Shown piece by piece: positions 22,046 to 34,854 of a stretch of DNA of 64,000 bases (its first letter is position 1; each line of letters begins with the position of its first letter). The position numbers and the translations under genes were made by a program. The notes below the pieces were generated by a model, which was given only the letters and a program-made list of their open reading frames with translations, did not search any database and had not been told where the DNA came from. This DNA comes from Pterobdella sp. o SKG-2022 (lineage: Eukaryota > Annelida > Clitellata > Hirudinida > Piscicolidae). The stretch is from the NCBI GenBank assembly GCA_964035795.1, contig OZ038320.1, positions 33,033,456-33,097,455 on the forward strand. The letters run 5' to 3'.

Positions 22046-24263
22046 GTTACTCCTGGAATTATCTGTGATATTCTGTCAAGAAATAATTTAATCTTATAAA
22101 ACAACAGAAATCAAACTCATAATCAACCCTTACACTTCAGCCAATAGAACTACTTTTTAAGAAGTGTTACCCTATTTAACATAAAGCAGTTTTCTACTTT
22201 AAAATTTTATTTATACCCTACATGGCCAATATGCAAGTATACGATTAAAGTGATAAAATATTGAACAAAGTTTAACACGAGGATTTTCGATTCACAATTA
22301 AATCATCAACACTATCTTAACTATCGCGTGATAATTAAACAGTAAATCGAAAAGTTTTGGAATAAAATTCTGAACACATTTGCGTAATTGCTTAGAAAAT
22401 TTTGAATTTGTCTACTTGATAATGTGAGTTCAACTTACGAAAAGCTTCGTGTTATCATTCAGTTAATAAAAGTGTTTGATTCAAATCGTTTTTGTTGATA
22501 GGCTATTTTATTGATTTATCATAGATAAATTATATTGATTGTGTAATAACCTGCAACACGTAAAATGACTTAAAAATACACAGTAATTTGAAGCATAATA
22601 ATAATTAAAATTACCATAAACATCTTTCAAAGCGGTATGGTTCTTAATGTAGGAGGCAATAATAACAATAAAAAAAATAATAGTAATAACAAGTCTTAGA
22701 ATTATTATTATGATTAATTTTTATAATATTCTTATCAGTGATATTTTTATGAAACTGAAAGCAAAAATTGTAGAGCATTAGTTTTCTCTCCATCCCCGTT
22801 TAAGTGCAAAAAAAAAGACAACTTTTGGGAACTTTAATAATTATCAATATTATATTATTACTTTCATAATAATATTAATAATGATAACTTTGATATTTAT
22901 TATAATGATAATAATAGTTTTTGAAAGAATATAAAATTATTAAAAACATCCAAGCCTTCGAAGAGCCATAAGGGTGCATTGTATACCAACGGGGATTAAT
23001 GATTAGACACATAAAACAGGGCCTTGTCAATACAAAGTACAATATATCCTTTTCTTATGTTCCAATGGCCTCTTTATAACTTATCATTTTAATTTTTTTC
23101 GTTTTTGTAGCTTATAATTAAAAGTTTTTTCCCTTCAAATAGGACCATCTTTCATCTCATCACACATTGTCTTCAACGGGTGACTCAAGTCAGCTATTTC
23201 CACGAATGGTCATTGAAGCTGAGATTCACAAAGCCTTTTTTTGATTCGAGCTATGAAGAGATAAATTAAATCACGAAAAGAAATTGCTTAGGCTGAAATT
23301 TTGATCTTTTTTTATTTGTACCCCATGTCGCTAAAAGATGACATCTTTAAAACTAAATATTTTTATAACTATGACGTGTTCAATGTTAAACTATATTCAG
23401 TTTCAATGTTCGACAAAGTTTAAAGTTTGAATAAGCAAGGTGGAAGTGGCGTCTTTGCGAATAAAATAGCAAAAAACAAGTAATTGGAAAGAACAAACTG
23501 AAAAATATGCCAAATTTTTTGTCCACAAATTCGAAGACCCAGATCAAAAAGCACATTGGTTAGGTTGAAATATGTTTTTAAGGAAGAATTAAGAGTATGG
23601 TTGTTGTATCAGAAAGTTGTACCACACCACCAACTTCAGTGTTAGTATACAAGAGATTCGACCCACAAATAACAGTCTCAAAACCACAGTGTAGAGACAA
23701 CAACATCTGTGAAACAAAAGTGGAAAAAAGTTTAAAAATCTTATCACAAATATAAGTACCCCAATAAGTTGGTGGAGCAATGGAATTGGAAAGGCATTAG
23801 GAATATTTGTGGTTCAGAATGTGGGGTTTATGTCCAATAGTCGCAGTAAAGAGTTCCATGGGAAATCAATGTGAAGAGTTATATGGGTGGAAAATATTAA
23901 GTGTTTGGAAAAAAAATTTGTAGATGAAGGCTTTAAACTATTTAAAAATATTTATGTAACAACGACATATCAAATATATAAAAAAAACTTTATGAATTTT
24001 TCCAAAATTTGATATTAGTTTTTTGGGGTTATATAATAGTTTAAAAATATTATTACTCATGAGAAATCATAGATGAAGAAAAAATGGAGAGATATAAGGT
24101 GGAGAAGTTTAAACATTATGGCGCTTGCTTTTGATTTCAACTGCACTAAAATAAAATTATGAAAAAGTTATTTTAATCAAAAACTTCAATATTTCATAAA
24201 AATATTTTTTGAAATAATTTTTGGAAGTAAAAGTTAGGTTAACTTTTCACCAAAAAGCTTACA
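22046..24263. other. Gene-poor AT-rich stretch with one MITE
   Basis: No coding exon that I can support. Contains the MITE-like element at about 22411-22507. Short frames (for example 23589-23780, minus) lack any motif. Confidence 0.5.
22411..22507. mobile_element. MITE-like element, copy (GAAAAGCTTCG family)
   Basis: Contains GTGAGTTCAACTTACGAAAA, then GCTTCGTGTTATCATTCAGT and a right end GTTTGATTCAAATCGTTTTT. It is nearly identical to 44896-45002 and, inverted, to 34513-34590. The left terminal repeat is missing or degenerate here. Confidence 0.8.
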
Positions 24264-25127
24264 ATGACTACTCCGGCGAAGGTAGGTTTTTTAAAAATTT
24301 TCTCAAATTTCTCAGCACCATTTTTTATTTGTATAAAGGTTTTGGTAAATTTTAATAAATTTCAGTAACTAAAGTTGTAATAATAAGAATATTTCAACAA
24401 ATTATAATTATCTTAATCAGGTCAGCGAGTTGTACACGAACGCTGGACTGGCCATGATGGAACTGGGTCAACTCACCAACCAATTAAATGCCGAAGGAGA
24501 CTCTTCCACAATGTAGGTTCAAAAAATAATATCATTAGGCAGGAAATATCAATGTTATATGAACCAACATTTACTTTTAAACCTTTAAAAAAGTAATTTC
24601 AGAATGGCATTTCAAATAATTAAATAATAAATTTATGATGTTAGAGGGAAGTGGTCAGATGTCGAGATTGACATGCTGCTTAAGAGTATCAACAGGTATC
24701 TTGTGTTCTTTTTTTTTTTTTACCTCGGGGGTGTTGTGCTCTTTTTTACTATGATGGTGTTGTGCTTTTTATTACCTCGGTAATGTTGTGTTCTTTTTTA
24801 CATCGGGGGTGTTGTGTACTTGTATTACATTCCATTTTTTCATTAGTGTTATGCTCTATTAATTTTTTGAAATTAATCATATAGTTTTAGCATAGCAAGT
24901 TTCAAAGTTCCTTTCTGCATGTACTTGGCAGTCTTAACATTACTTGTGCTGTTGTTTTTAAAGGTTTGGGAAGGACTTGAAGGAAGTGAGTAGCAGGCTC
25001 AAATTGAGAGTGCAGTTAGTTTCATTATTTTTTTCTTAAAATTTTTTTCTCATTATTCTCATCATAACTTGACAGAGACCAAATTGAAAGACAAATTGAA
25101 AAGAAACTAACTGAAGAAAATAAATAA
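24264..25127 (+). CDS. BAP18-like chromatin subunit (SANT/Myb domain), short form
   Basis: Five exons with exact phase closure: 24264-24281, 24421-24512, 24645-24695, 24964-25014, 25076-25127; 87 aa. The start MTTPAK/VSELYTNAG, LGQLTNQLN, the SANT helix segment GKWSDVEIDMLLKSINRFGK and the end RVQDQIERQIEKKL align with human BAP18 (C17orf49: MTSASTKVGEIFSAAG, LGELTMQL, AKWTETEIEML.AAVKRFGDD, RTVAQIKATVKRK). BAP18 belongs to MLL1/NURF chromatin complexes that read or write H3K4 methylation. Human BAP18 has 172 aa. Here the protein stops right after the SANT-like domain, so the disordered C-terminal half is absent. Poly(A) signal AATAAA at 25190-25195. Identity is inferred from pattern memory, but agreement over the whole length is good. 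Confidence 0.8.
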
Positions 25128-25189
25128 CCACACTTATATTATTTCATTTGCAATTTAATTTCTCTCAGTATTTACTTTATTTTATTTTA

Positions 25190-25195
25190 AATAAA
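25190..25195 (+). terminator. Candidate poly(A) signal of the BAP18-like gene
   Basis: AATAAA, 63 bp after the TAA stop at 25125-25127, in TTTTAAATAAAACC. Confidence 0.65.
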
Positions 25196-25465
25196 ACCAA
25201 CAATTTTTATTTTTTCAAAGCTCGAGAACAGATACAAAACAACTAAACAACGTAAAAAAAGTGGAAATCACATTAAATTGACCAACAATGTGTTTCAAAC
25301 CTTTGCATTCAAAAATGAAGAATTTCATCAAATTTCTATTTTAGAATTTCAGAATTAACTAACTATAAATAGACTTTAATATATATTACTTCCATTGTTT
25401 CCATTTTTATCATCTCTGTCATCTTGTTGTTACTATTGTTTCTATTTCACCCGCCATCTTGTCAC

Positions 25466-28400
25466 TCACATGTGTTTCATGAAGTCCACATCGACCATCT
25501 CAGGGAAGGCCACTTTGTAGATGCCTACGTACTTTTTCAGGATGGCCTACGTCATTATGACATTATTACAACGTCATCACAAATAATCTTCATAACCATA
25601 AATCTATTAATCATAATAACAAGAAAGGTATGTACAGCAGCAGAACCAAAACAAGCACACATAACCACCTCATTGACTTCCTGTTGCACTAAGACATTCT
25701 TGGAACCTGGGCTGAAGTTCTGATTCATGTCGATCGCCATACATATCCTCATGCTTTCGTAAGATTGCTATGTGAGGTGGTCAATGGTGTGATGAGGTAA
25801 ACTGTTGCATGAAGTTGTGAGGTAAACTGTTGCATGATGTGCCGAGATGTTGTGTGATGAGGTAAACTGTTGCATGGTGTGGTTAGATATTGTGTCATGA
25901 GGTAAGCTGTTGCATGATGTGGTGAGATGTCATGTGATGAGGTGAACTGTTGCATGATGTGGTGAAATTTTGTGTAATGAGGTAAACTGTTGCATGATGC
26001 GGTGAGATGTTGTGTGATGAGGTAAACTGCTGCATGATGTGGTGAGGTATTGTGTGATTAGGTAAACTTTTGCATGATATGGTGAGATGTGTGATGAAGT
26101 AAATTGTTGCATGGCGTGGTGAAATTTTGTGTGATGAGGTAAACTGTTGCATGATGTGGTGAGGTAAACTGTTGCATGGTGTGGTTAGATATTGTGTCAT
26201 GAGGTAAACTGTTGCATGGTGTGGTGAGATGTCGTGTGATGAGATGAACTGTTGCATGATGTGGTGAGATGTCATGTGATGAGGTGAACTGTTGCATGAT
26301 GTGGTGAAATTTTGTGTGATGAGGTAAACTGTTGCATGATGCGGTGAGATGTTGTGTGATGAGGTAAACTGCTGCATGATGTGGTGAGGTATTGTGTGAT
26401 TAGGTAAACTTTTGCATGATATGGTGAGATGTTGTGTGATGAAGTAAATTGTTGCATAGCGTGGTGAAATTTTGTGTGATGAGGTAAACTGTTGCATGAT
26501 GTGGTGAGGTAAACTGTTGCATGATGTGCCGAGATGTTGTGTGATGAGGTAAACTGTTGCATGGTGTGATGAGGTGTTGTGTGCTGAGGTAAACTGTTGC
26601 ATGATGTGGTGAGATGTTGCATGGTGTGGTGAGATGTTGTGTCATGAAGTAAACTGTTGCATGATGTGCCAAGATGTTGTGTGATGAGGTAAACTGTTGC
26701 ATGGTGTGGTTAGATATTGTGTCATGAGGTAAGCTGTTGCATGATGTGGTGAGATGTCATGTGATGAGGTGAACTGTTGCATGATGTGGTGAAATTTTGT
26801 GTAATGAGGTAAACTGTTGCATGATGCGGTGAGATGTTGTGTGATGAGGTAAACTGCTGCATGATGTGGTGAGGTATTGTGTGATTAGGTAAACTTTTGC
26901 ATGATATGGTGAGATGTGTGATGAAGTAAATTGTTGCATGGCGTGGTGAAATTTTGTGTGATGAGGTAAACTGTTGCATGATGTGGTGAGGTAAACTGTT
27001 GCATGGTGTGGTTAGATATTGTGTCATGAGGTAAACTGTTGCATGGTGTGGTGAGATGTCGTGTGATGAGATGAACTGTTGCATGATGTGGTGAGATGTC
27101 ATGTGATGAGGTGAACTGTTGCATGATGTGGTGAAATTTTGTGTGATGAGGTAAACTGTTGCATGATGCGGTGAGATGTTGTGTGATGAGGTAAACTGCT
27201 GCATGATGTGGTGAGGTATTGTGTGATTAGGTAAACTTTTGCATGATATGGTGAGATGTTGTGTGATGAAGTAAATTGTTGCATAGCGTGGTGAAATTTT
27301 GTGTGATGAGGTAAACTGTTGCATGATGTGGTGAGGTAAACTGTTGCATGATGTGCCGAGATGTTGTGTGATGAGGTAAACTGTTGCATGGTGTGATGAG
27401 GTGTTGTGTGCTGAGGTAAACTGTTGCATGATGTGGTGAGATGTTGCATGGTGTGGTGAGATGTTGTGTCATGAAGTAAACTGTTGCATGATGTGCCAAG
27501 ATGTTGTGTGATGAGGTAAATTGTTGCATGGTGTGGTGAGATGTTGTGCGATAAACTAAACTGTTGTATGGTGTGGTGGGATGTTGTGTTGTTGTATGAT
27601 AAGACTTGATAAATTATGAATTTTTATATTTAAGTCTTTTCACGCATTTTTTGGCCACCATCCCGAAGACAAAAACATTAATTTCACAATCATTAGGCTA
27701 TACTGCTGTAAAAGTCCCAATAGTCGGGTGATCATCACAATATTAACAGCAACTTGTATGAGAGAGAAAAAGCAGCTGAGGCAGACGTAGCTGATAATGT
27801 TCAACACGATGATGATAGCGTACTTGCTACATAACTGCTTCCTTTGCTGCATAATAACAATAATAACAGTTATTATTATTATTGTTGTTGTTTTTATTCC
27901 TACTTCGACGACTATGAGAGAGATGAGGAAGACGAGATGGAATGATACTAGTTTTATGCACCCTGTCACCAATAATATAAACAATAAGTAAAACAATAAT
28001 GATGAAATGACGTCATCAAGTACTGCAAGAGACACCGAGAAGTTTGAAGATGGATTTGACAGCCTTGTTGTTCCTTATCATGAAGGAGTTGTAGTAGACG
28101 CAGCATAAGATCTTTGAAGAGCACTCCATGTTGAAGCCAAAAAGGGCTGTCAAGGGTTGGTGGTGAGTGGGTAAGTAAGGGTGGGAGTAAGGATTAGGGA
28201 GAGGAGGTGGGGGGTTGTAAAGATAAATAAATAGAAGCTCACCAATGATCAGGTACACTTGCTTGTTATAATACCTTGCAGTTGATTTTAAATTGTTATT
28301 GTATTTATGAAATCTCAATATGGAGCAATGTTGCAACATTTACGATATGTTGCTGATGTCTTTAATCCACGTTGACAAATTCTTAATGACACCATGAAAT

Positions 28401-31400
28401 AGGGTGATGTGAGTTAGACTCACGAAAAGCTTCGTGCTTTAGGTTAATAAATACTTAGTGTTTGTGTACCTCACTATATCACACCATAAAAACTCTCCTA
28501 TGATGCAATATCAGCACAAGCCTCAACTCACCTGAAGAAACGCTGGTGCATCTCAAACATGAATGTCTTTGTCTTCTCTCCACTCTTAAGGCAGTCCTCC
28601 TGGTTCCTGTGGGATCATCATCACCATTATTCCTATTCCCGCCATTATCATCTGTTGTTATCCAGCAACTTCTAATTAAGCATTAAATTCAGTGCATTTC
28701 AACGCCGATGTCCAAACAAATGCAAAAGATTGTGTGAGGTTAGGTGACATTGCTGGTTCTGCTTACCTCTCATGACACCACATAACCAACCTCCAGTAGA
28801 GATCCTCAGTCACCAGGGTTATTACTCTTAGGAAAGGGTTCATGACGATGGTGCCTTGAAAAGATAATAATAAGAATAATAAAAAAATGAAGAACGAAAA
28901 TTTTTTATTTTTGTGCATATTCATTTATTAAATTGATGAAACACGTGTTATGTTGAGCCAGAAAATGCCAAAGTTATGAAGGCACATAGCCTTGTGTGAG
29001 CCTCTGCATTGGTCGCTGGTGGAAGAGTGTGAGGATAAGTTCTCACAAGTCAGTGGAAAGAAAAGTTTAAAATATGAGTATAAGAGAAGGTTTTCTGAAG
29101 GAGTTTATGGGTTGGTTGATACGGATGATCAAAACACATGGATCTTTCAGAAGTGAGGTTTGTGAAGCTGTGTGTGAGATAACTAGCACTGGTAGTAGAG
29201 AATTATTATGGAAAAACTCAACAGTTGTAATCATCAGAGGTTTTAAAAATATAATTAAAATTAATAATAATAAAAATAATAACAAAAACAAAAATATTAA
29301 TAGGAGAAACCTAAGATGACTGATCCAAAGTGGAAGGACAACAGTCTAGCAAAGGAGAAGACTAAGACTGGTTGGTTGATGTTGCTGTGTGGTGACGATG
29401 ATAATACTACTACCCCCAATACTAATACTACTATTACTACTAATAATAATAATACTACTACTACCACCCCACCAACGGCTGATAGTACTTGGTAGCAACC
29501 ATATCTGACATGACGTAATGGAAGGAATGCCTCAACGCCTCAAACGCCCATATAGACACCCCCATGAAGTACCAGGAAAACGACTGAGAAAGAAGAGGAG
29601 AAGGAGGATGATGATATTATTTCAAATTGAATGGAAAGTTATAATACCTTTGTATAAGGGTGGAGGAAGGGGATGATGGTGTTGTAGGGGGTCACCTTCA
29701 AAACGTCTGTTGTTTCAACAATATTATTATTATTATTATTTATATTTTTGATATTGTTATTATTAATAGTTATATTATTGTTATTATTACAACTATTATT
29801 GTGCTTTCCTCACGACTAAGCTGATTATGGCTTTAGTATTGAGCCTTTTACAAAAAAGCCTAGGTTGGTCCAAATCTAATGCATGTATAAAGTTTCATAG
29901 CTTCCCATATGTCAAACAAATATCATCGAGGGATGTATACAACCACTTGTACATCACATGATAACATTAAAAACAACGGGTGATCAAATTATAAATTCCT
30001 AACAGTTAGATATGCGGTGTAGGTGCACTGTGAAGAAGAGCCCAATGAACATTGTTTGAACTAGTACTAACTGTGTAATGATGGTGCTATAAGCATCAAT
30101 GCATGCAATGAAGTGACAACAATACAAATGATCAAAATGCAACAGCAGTAACCAACCAGCACTGGAGCCACGAAGATGAGGGACTTCTTCAGCAACCACT
30201 GACTCGTGTACTTCATCAGCACTTTTGAACCCTGGGTCACAATACGTCATCATTATCATCAACATCATCTCCATGATCTTAAACTCTCATAAGCATCTTC
30301 ATACACCAATCCAGCTTCCCACAGAGCTTTTGTGCAAGGACTTTTCCCACCTCGGTCTTCTTCTGCTCTTTTCAAACCTCCCGCCTGCTCTACACGATCG
30401 GATTTATTATTCTATGTTCCTCCGTGTAGGTTAGGAACGTACCCTATCTTTATCATCAGGCTGTTAGTGTTGGTCTTAAGATTTTTTAACTAATAAACTT
30501 TTCAGAGACATCTTATGTATGTTTTGTATAGCAATTAAACTTTAAAAACATCAATTGAGGATTCATACATTTATTTAAAATAAAAGCTATAATTTTCGAT
30601 AAGTATAGCCTTATCATAAAACATTAACATCTTTAACTAATAAAGAACGTCTTAGAAGCCTAGCCTGATGAGAGCAGACTGATGAGACAGTCAGTGCACT
30701 AAGAGTTATTGAAAGAGAGGTAAAGAGTGTTCAGATTGGTGCCCTGGAAAAGTGACAGCCTCACCAGGCCTAAAGTAGGTTCCTTCTAACGTCAGAACCA
30801 GCATCATTCAGTATGGTAAGCATGCATTATTGATCCAACAATCAAATAAATATTTGAAACAAAATTAAGTAGGAAGTCAAATAAAATGCTCACGTGATCG
30901 AAGTTGATGATGTGCCAAAAGTAGTGGAGGAGGAGGGTGAGCTGGAGTCGTTGTGGTGGGGTTGTCATGGTGACATTAATACTACAAATATTATTGTTGT
31001 TATGATTGTTGAGAAAGGTTGCTCACAGCAAAGAAAGCAAAGATGGTCACTAAAACGATGGAGTTCCTGCCCAACTCACTGTAATAATTGTTCCTGGTAG
31101 TGGTGGGTGATTGGAAGATTAATGAATGGAGAAATGCTTCATTTAGAAATGGAAATACGTTGATTGGTGGATGTATGAATGGATATATAAGCCACAAACA
31201 AGCCAGTCTTGCACACCGAGGTACCAACAAAAAGACGATGACAGTAGTGAGGAATATGTTGAGGGTGACGATGATGATGAGATACATGAAGACCTCAGGC
31301 AATTTGGCTGCTACCCACACCATCAAGATGGCGAATACTGGTGTGTTTTTTGGTTGTGAATGTTTGAGAGTGGTGTCTTGTGTGGTTGTGAGTGTTTCTT

Positions 31401-33711
31401 TTTTGTTAATCTTTTGGTATTCTAAAATCTGTTACTACGGTTAGAACAATGATGACGGGGCTTAGCGATTATGATGGCGATGAAAGGAAAGAAAAGAAAA
31501 GATGAAGATGATGGCGGTTATTATGATAAGATGAGCAGAACGGAAACAAGTAGGATGACAGACCAACTCCAGCATATATGATGATGTGAGTCATTGCTAC
31601 GGCATAAAAGACGTCCAGGTAGGTTTGCTGGTGAAAATAAAAACAATTATGAATAAAAATGAAAGAGCAGCAAGCAGACTCACCAGCATCTGGTCACTGC
31701 ACTGCACCAGGGTCAGCTTGTAGCTAGGAAAACAACGGTTCCATAGCACCACTCTGAACAAAACAACAATAACAATATTATTATTGTTGTTGTTATTGTT
31801 AGAATTATTCTTACTCTCGATACTTGGGCAGATCGATGCAGCCTGGGTGTCATATTGGATATGTGAGGATATGTTTAACGTTTCTTGTTTTCCTAACACT
31901 GTGCTTGTACATTTTTGTGAGTTTATAAAAGAATGAATGACGATAAACAGAATTAGACAAAGGAACAGAATTAGATGAGGGAACAGGATTAGACGAGGGA
32001 ACAGAATTAGATGAGGGAACAGAATTAGACAAGGAAACTTGTCAACCGGCGAGTCTTCTTTACAACCTAAATCTTCTCTGAGTGGCATTTACAACTGTAA
32101 CACTAATGCTACTATTTTGAAAAACCAAGATTTTCCACAAAAATATATCAATATAATAAATGTAGTAATCGACAAATTAAGTAGATAAAAATAATAATAC
32201 TAAAAATAATAATATTACTGGCATTCTGTTCGAGATTTTGCTGCAGGTGTTTCCTGTCAAAGACACATGACTAATGTGTGAAGGGTGCATGACTTATGTG
32301 TGAAAGGTGCATGGCTCATGTGTGAAGGGATGCAAAAAAAAACTAATAGATAAAAGCAAAACTTCAGCAATACTTAATATATCATGCAAAACGGAAAAAA
32401 GTTTAACGAAAAAAGAAATGGTTACTCTCTGATCTTGCGTGAAAGGTGGCAGATGACGGGGGAGTTAGTGTTGTGCCCTATGGCGTTGAAAACGTCTCTT
32501 TCGGTGTTTGTCTGACTGGTGAGAAGAAGAATGAGTTGAAAAAATAGAAAATACGGAAGAGAAGACGAGAATACAGAGCATAAAACAAAGATGGCTACCT
32601 TCTGATACAAGTGTTAGCACACAACACAATTCTCGCCTCCTTCCTCTTGTTTGGCAACAAGGTCATCAGGTAACTGGTCATCATCATGCATGGTCATTCA
32701 TCATTATGCTTAATGGTATTTTGATCATCATGTAAAAGTGCCACTTTTTGCCGTAGTTGTTGAGTCCAGATAATGGGTGGTCGAAAACTTTGGCATTCTT
32801 CACTCCACATACATTTCCAAAACTGTCCAGCCCTGCCAATATTTATCTATTTATCTATGTATCTATCTATTTATCTATGTATCTATCTATTTATCTATTT
32901 ATTTATCTATCTATATGTCTATGTATCTATTCACTCATATATCCATCAGCACCTTGAGTCAAAGGGTAGGGCACACCGTTCATCAGAAAGATGATTGATA
33001 ATATCATCTGCCAATCACCATTATTAATCTTTATTGAAAATAAGAAATATTTTTTTTCGAATATAGATACAACAATTTTTTTCATTCCAGTCAAAATAAA
33101 GCCCTTCCTCATCAAATAGAGCAAGTTTAAAGATGGCTCTGTTTTGACATACTATCATTATATTATTACTGTACTTGTTATTGGTTCTATTAGTTATTTC
33201 GAAGCATTTTAAGATTATGCTTGACATGGTCAAGATCGACTTACGAGGACCACAAAAGCCAAGGTGAAGATGAAGAAGAAAAACTTGTCTGTCATTTCCC
33301 TGTTCTTAAGAGTCATAAAAACATATTATCATTATTATTTTAAGACCCATAAGTATCAAATTTTTAATAAAAATGATATTTATAATTAACCCATACACTA
33401 TTACCAAATAACTCAAAAATTATCAAAATATAAAATGTGTTTTAAAAACTAATTATTATAAATTAAATTTACTTTTGCCAAGCCTTCATTCAAATCCCAG
33501 CCTGAATGATGGTTATTATATTACATTTTAATATTTAATTTTTGTATATTTCTATCATTTAGCAATAATTTTTGATTTATTAAGAATATGTTATTCATAT
33601 AAAATAGTAAAAAATTGAAACTACTTTAATTAAATATAAATAAAATATTGAATATATGGTCAAATAAATTGTGTTTGCTAACCTGAAATCAAATAGAGCA
33701 ATCTCCTTCTC
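25466..33711 (-). CDS. Choline transporter-like protein (SLC44/CTL family)
   Basis: Multi-pass membrane transporter family for choline/ethanolamine. Phase-matched exons 5'->3': 33683-33711, 33245-33299, 32953-33007, 32745-32832, 32599-32673, 32426-32515, 32219-32253, 32047-32075, 31815-31842, 31684-31751, 31564-31627, 31225-31337, 31027-31074, 30894-30941, 30157-30231, 30004-30027, 29648-29695, 29468-29583, 29311-29384, 28767-28854, 28532-28606, 28243-28274, 28036-28146. Then less certain pieces at about 27780-27860 and 27650-27700, and 25669-25767 and 25466-25546 (stop). Family landmarks: first membrane helix FFFFIFTLAFVVL, then GLDSFGNVCGVKN and LSGLN, ICPSIE..RCFP in the long extracellular loop, YNTIIPFLHPYTKSFSWYF, FARLLSFHFGSVILGTIV, and RYYNKQVYLIIALFGFNMEC. 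The start codon lies upstream of 33711 and was not found. The tiny exons (24-116 nt) and the satellite-filled last large intron are unusual. Confidence 0.82.
25780..27600. repeat. 40-bp satellite array with an 827-bp higher-order duplication
   Basis: Tandem array of about 45 copies of a ~40-bp unit (GATGAGGTAAACTGTTGCAT followed by GATGTGGTGAGATGTTGTGT) with recurrent variants (GTGCCGAG, GGTTAGATATT, GGTGAAATTTT). A block from about 25845 is repeated almost without change 827 bp later (about 26672-27527). It lies in an intron of the SLC44-like gene. The long minus-strand frames here (two identical 235-aa frames) come from the repeat and are not genes. Confidence 0.95.
28405..28466. mobile_element. 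MITE-like fragment (GAAAAGCTTCG family)
   Basis: GTGAGTTAGACTCACGAAAA, GCTTCGTG, then TTAATAAATACTTAGTGTTT; matches the right half of 36651-36798. Only the core and right end are seen. Confidence 0.65.
31935..32038. repeat. 18-bp minisatellite in an SLC44 intron
   Basis: About five copies of GGAACAGAATTAGATGAG with A/G and G/C variants, between SLC44 exons 31815-31842 and 32047-32075. The frame reading SNSVPSSNSVP here is a repeat artefact. Confidence 0.85.
32838..32935. repeat. (TATC)n imperfect microsatellite
   Basis: Run of TATCTATT/TATGTATC tetramers in the SLC44 intron just upstream of exon 32745-32832 (read on the minus strand). Confidence 0.85.
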
Positions 33712-34854
33712 CTATAATTCATCAAAGCCACGAGTTTTATATTTTCAAGCATTTTTACTGAAAAACTTTTCAATAATAATGAATTTATTTATTCTGAATT
33801 TCAATTAATAAATTTTTTCATTTTTAAATTTTATTTTTAATATTATTAGTCCAAAATATCTTTATCATAGTAGTAACCTAAACACTTTCGTGACGACCGA
33901 AGTCTTTTTGGTGTCAAATTATTGGAAAAAATTTCCAAGTCGATTAAATTTTAAACTTAAATTTTGAAAAATTTATTTAATTATTTTTTTAGTTTTATTT
34001 TTTATTTTTTTATCTTTGATTTATAACAAAACCGTCTAAAAACGTCAAAATTTTGAATATCAGTTTCGGGTATTTAATTTTAATCTTGGTGTGAAAAAAT
34101 TTGTTTTTATGTCAACCTAAGCTTTGAAAGTTCAAAATTCAAGTGAGTTTTCAACTTTATAATTTAAAAGTTATTTTCTTTAAACAAATTTTCATCTCAT
34201 TTTTTGACAAATAATTAGAAACATCTTAGAAACCTATAATTTGACATTTATTTTATAAGAGAATAAGTCAAATAGAAATATCAGCCATTTCAAAAAAAAT
34301 TCAATTCCATTTTGAATATTCTTTAAAAAATATTTAATTTTTAGTTTTGAAATTCGTTAAATTTCAAAACTTCATAAATCCAGAAAATTAGGATATACAT
34401 TTTTTTAGGTTTTCAAATATTTTATAGATGTCGAAAATTATTTCAAGAGTGAACTGGATGAACAAAAAATATGACTTATAATTTTACATTCTTATAATGA
34501 TTTACTAAACTAGCCTATCAACAAAAACGATTAGAATCAAACACTTTTATTAACCGAATAATGACACGAAACTTTTGGTAAGTTGGACTTTATATAAAGA
34601 ATATTCAAACATTCAGTTGAAATAATCCATGAATAAATACCGCAGAGAAGTGTGAAATGAATCCGTTCATTGGTTCTCCAATAATCGACAAAATCCTCTT
34701 GAACACATACAACCAGTACCCTCATTCGCCACAGAAAAAACTCATTTCGAGTCAGTTTCACGCCAATTTAAATAAATGTGAAAATAATTCGAAAGACGGA
34801 TGGATGGAGGAAAAGTTGGATGAATGATGGTTGGATAAACGAGTAAATAAATGG
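33712..34854. other. AT-rich intergenic region between divergent SLC44 and Y-box genes
   Basis: No exon I can support, although the SLC44 first exon and the Y-box 5' UTR must lie here. Contains a MITE-like fragment at 34513-34590. Confidence 0.45.
34513..34590. mobile_element. MITE-like fragment, inverted copy
   Basis: TAGCCTATCAACAAAAACGA, then TTAGAATCAAACACTTTTAT; this is the reverse complement of the right half of 22411-22507 with few changes. The outer part TAGCCTATCAACA is shared too, so the element end extends beyond the inner repeat. Confidence 0.75.

Noticed and set aside
25895..27429. Two identical 235-aa minus-strand frames (HHATVYLIT repeats) that look like a tandem gene pair
   Set aside because: They follow the 40-bp satellite period exactly; overlapping frames are equally open and the identity reflects an 827-bp DNA duplication.
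25780..27600. CRISPR-like array of regularly spaced repeats
   Set aside because: Units are contiguous without unique spacers, and the window is eukaryotic.
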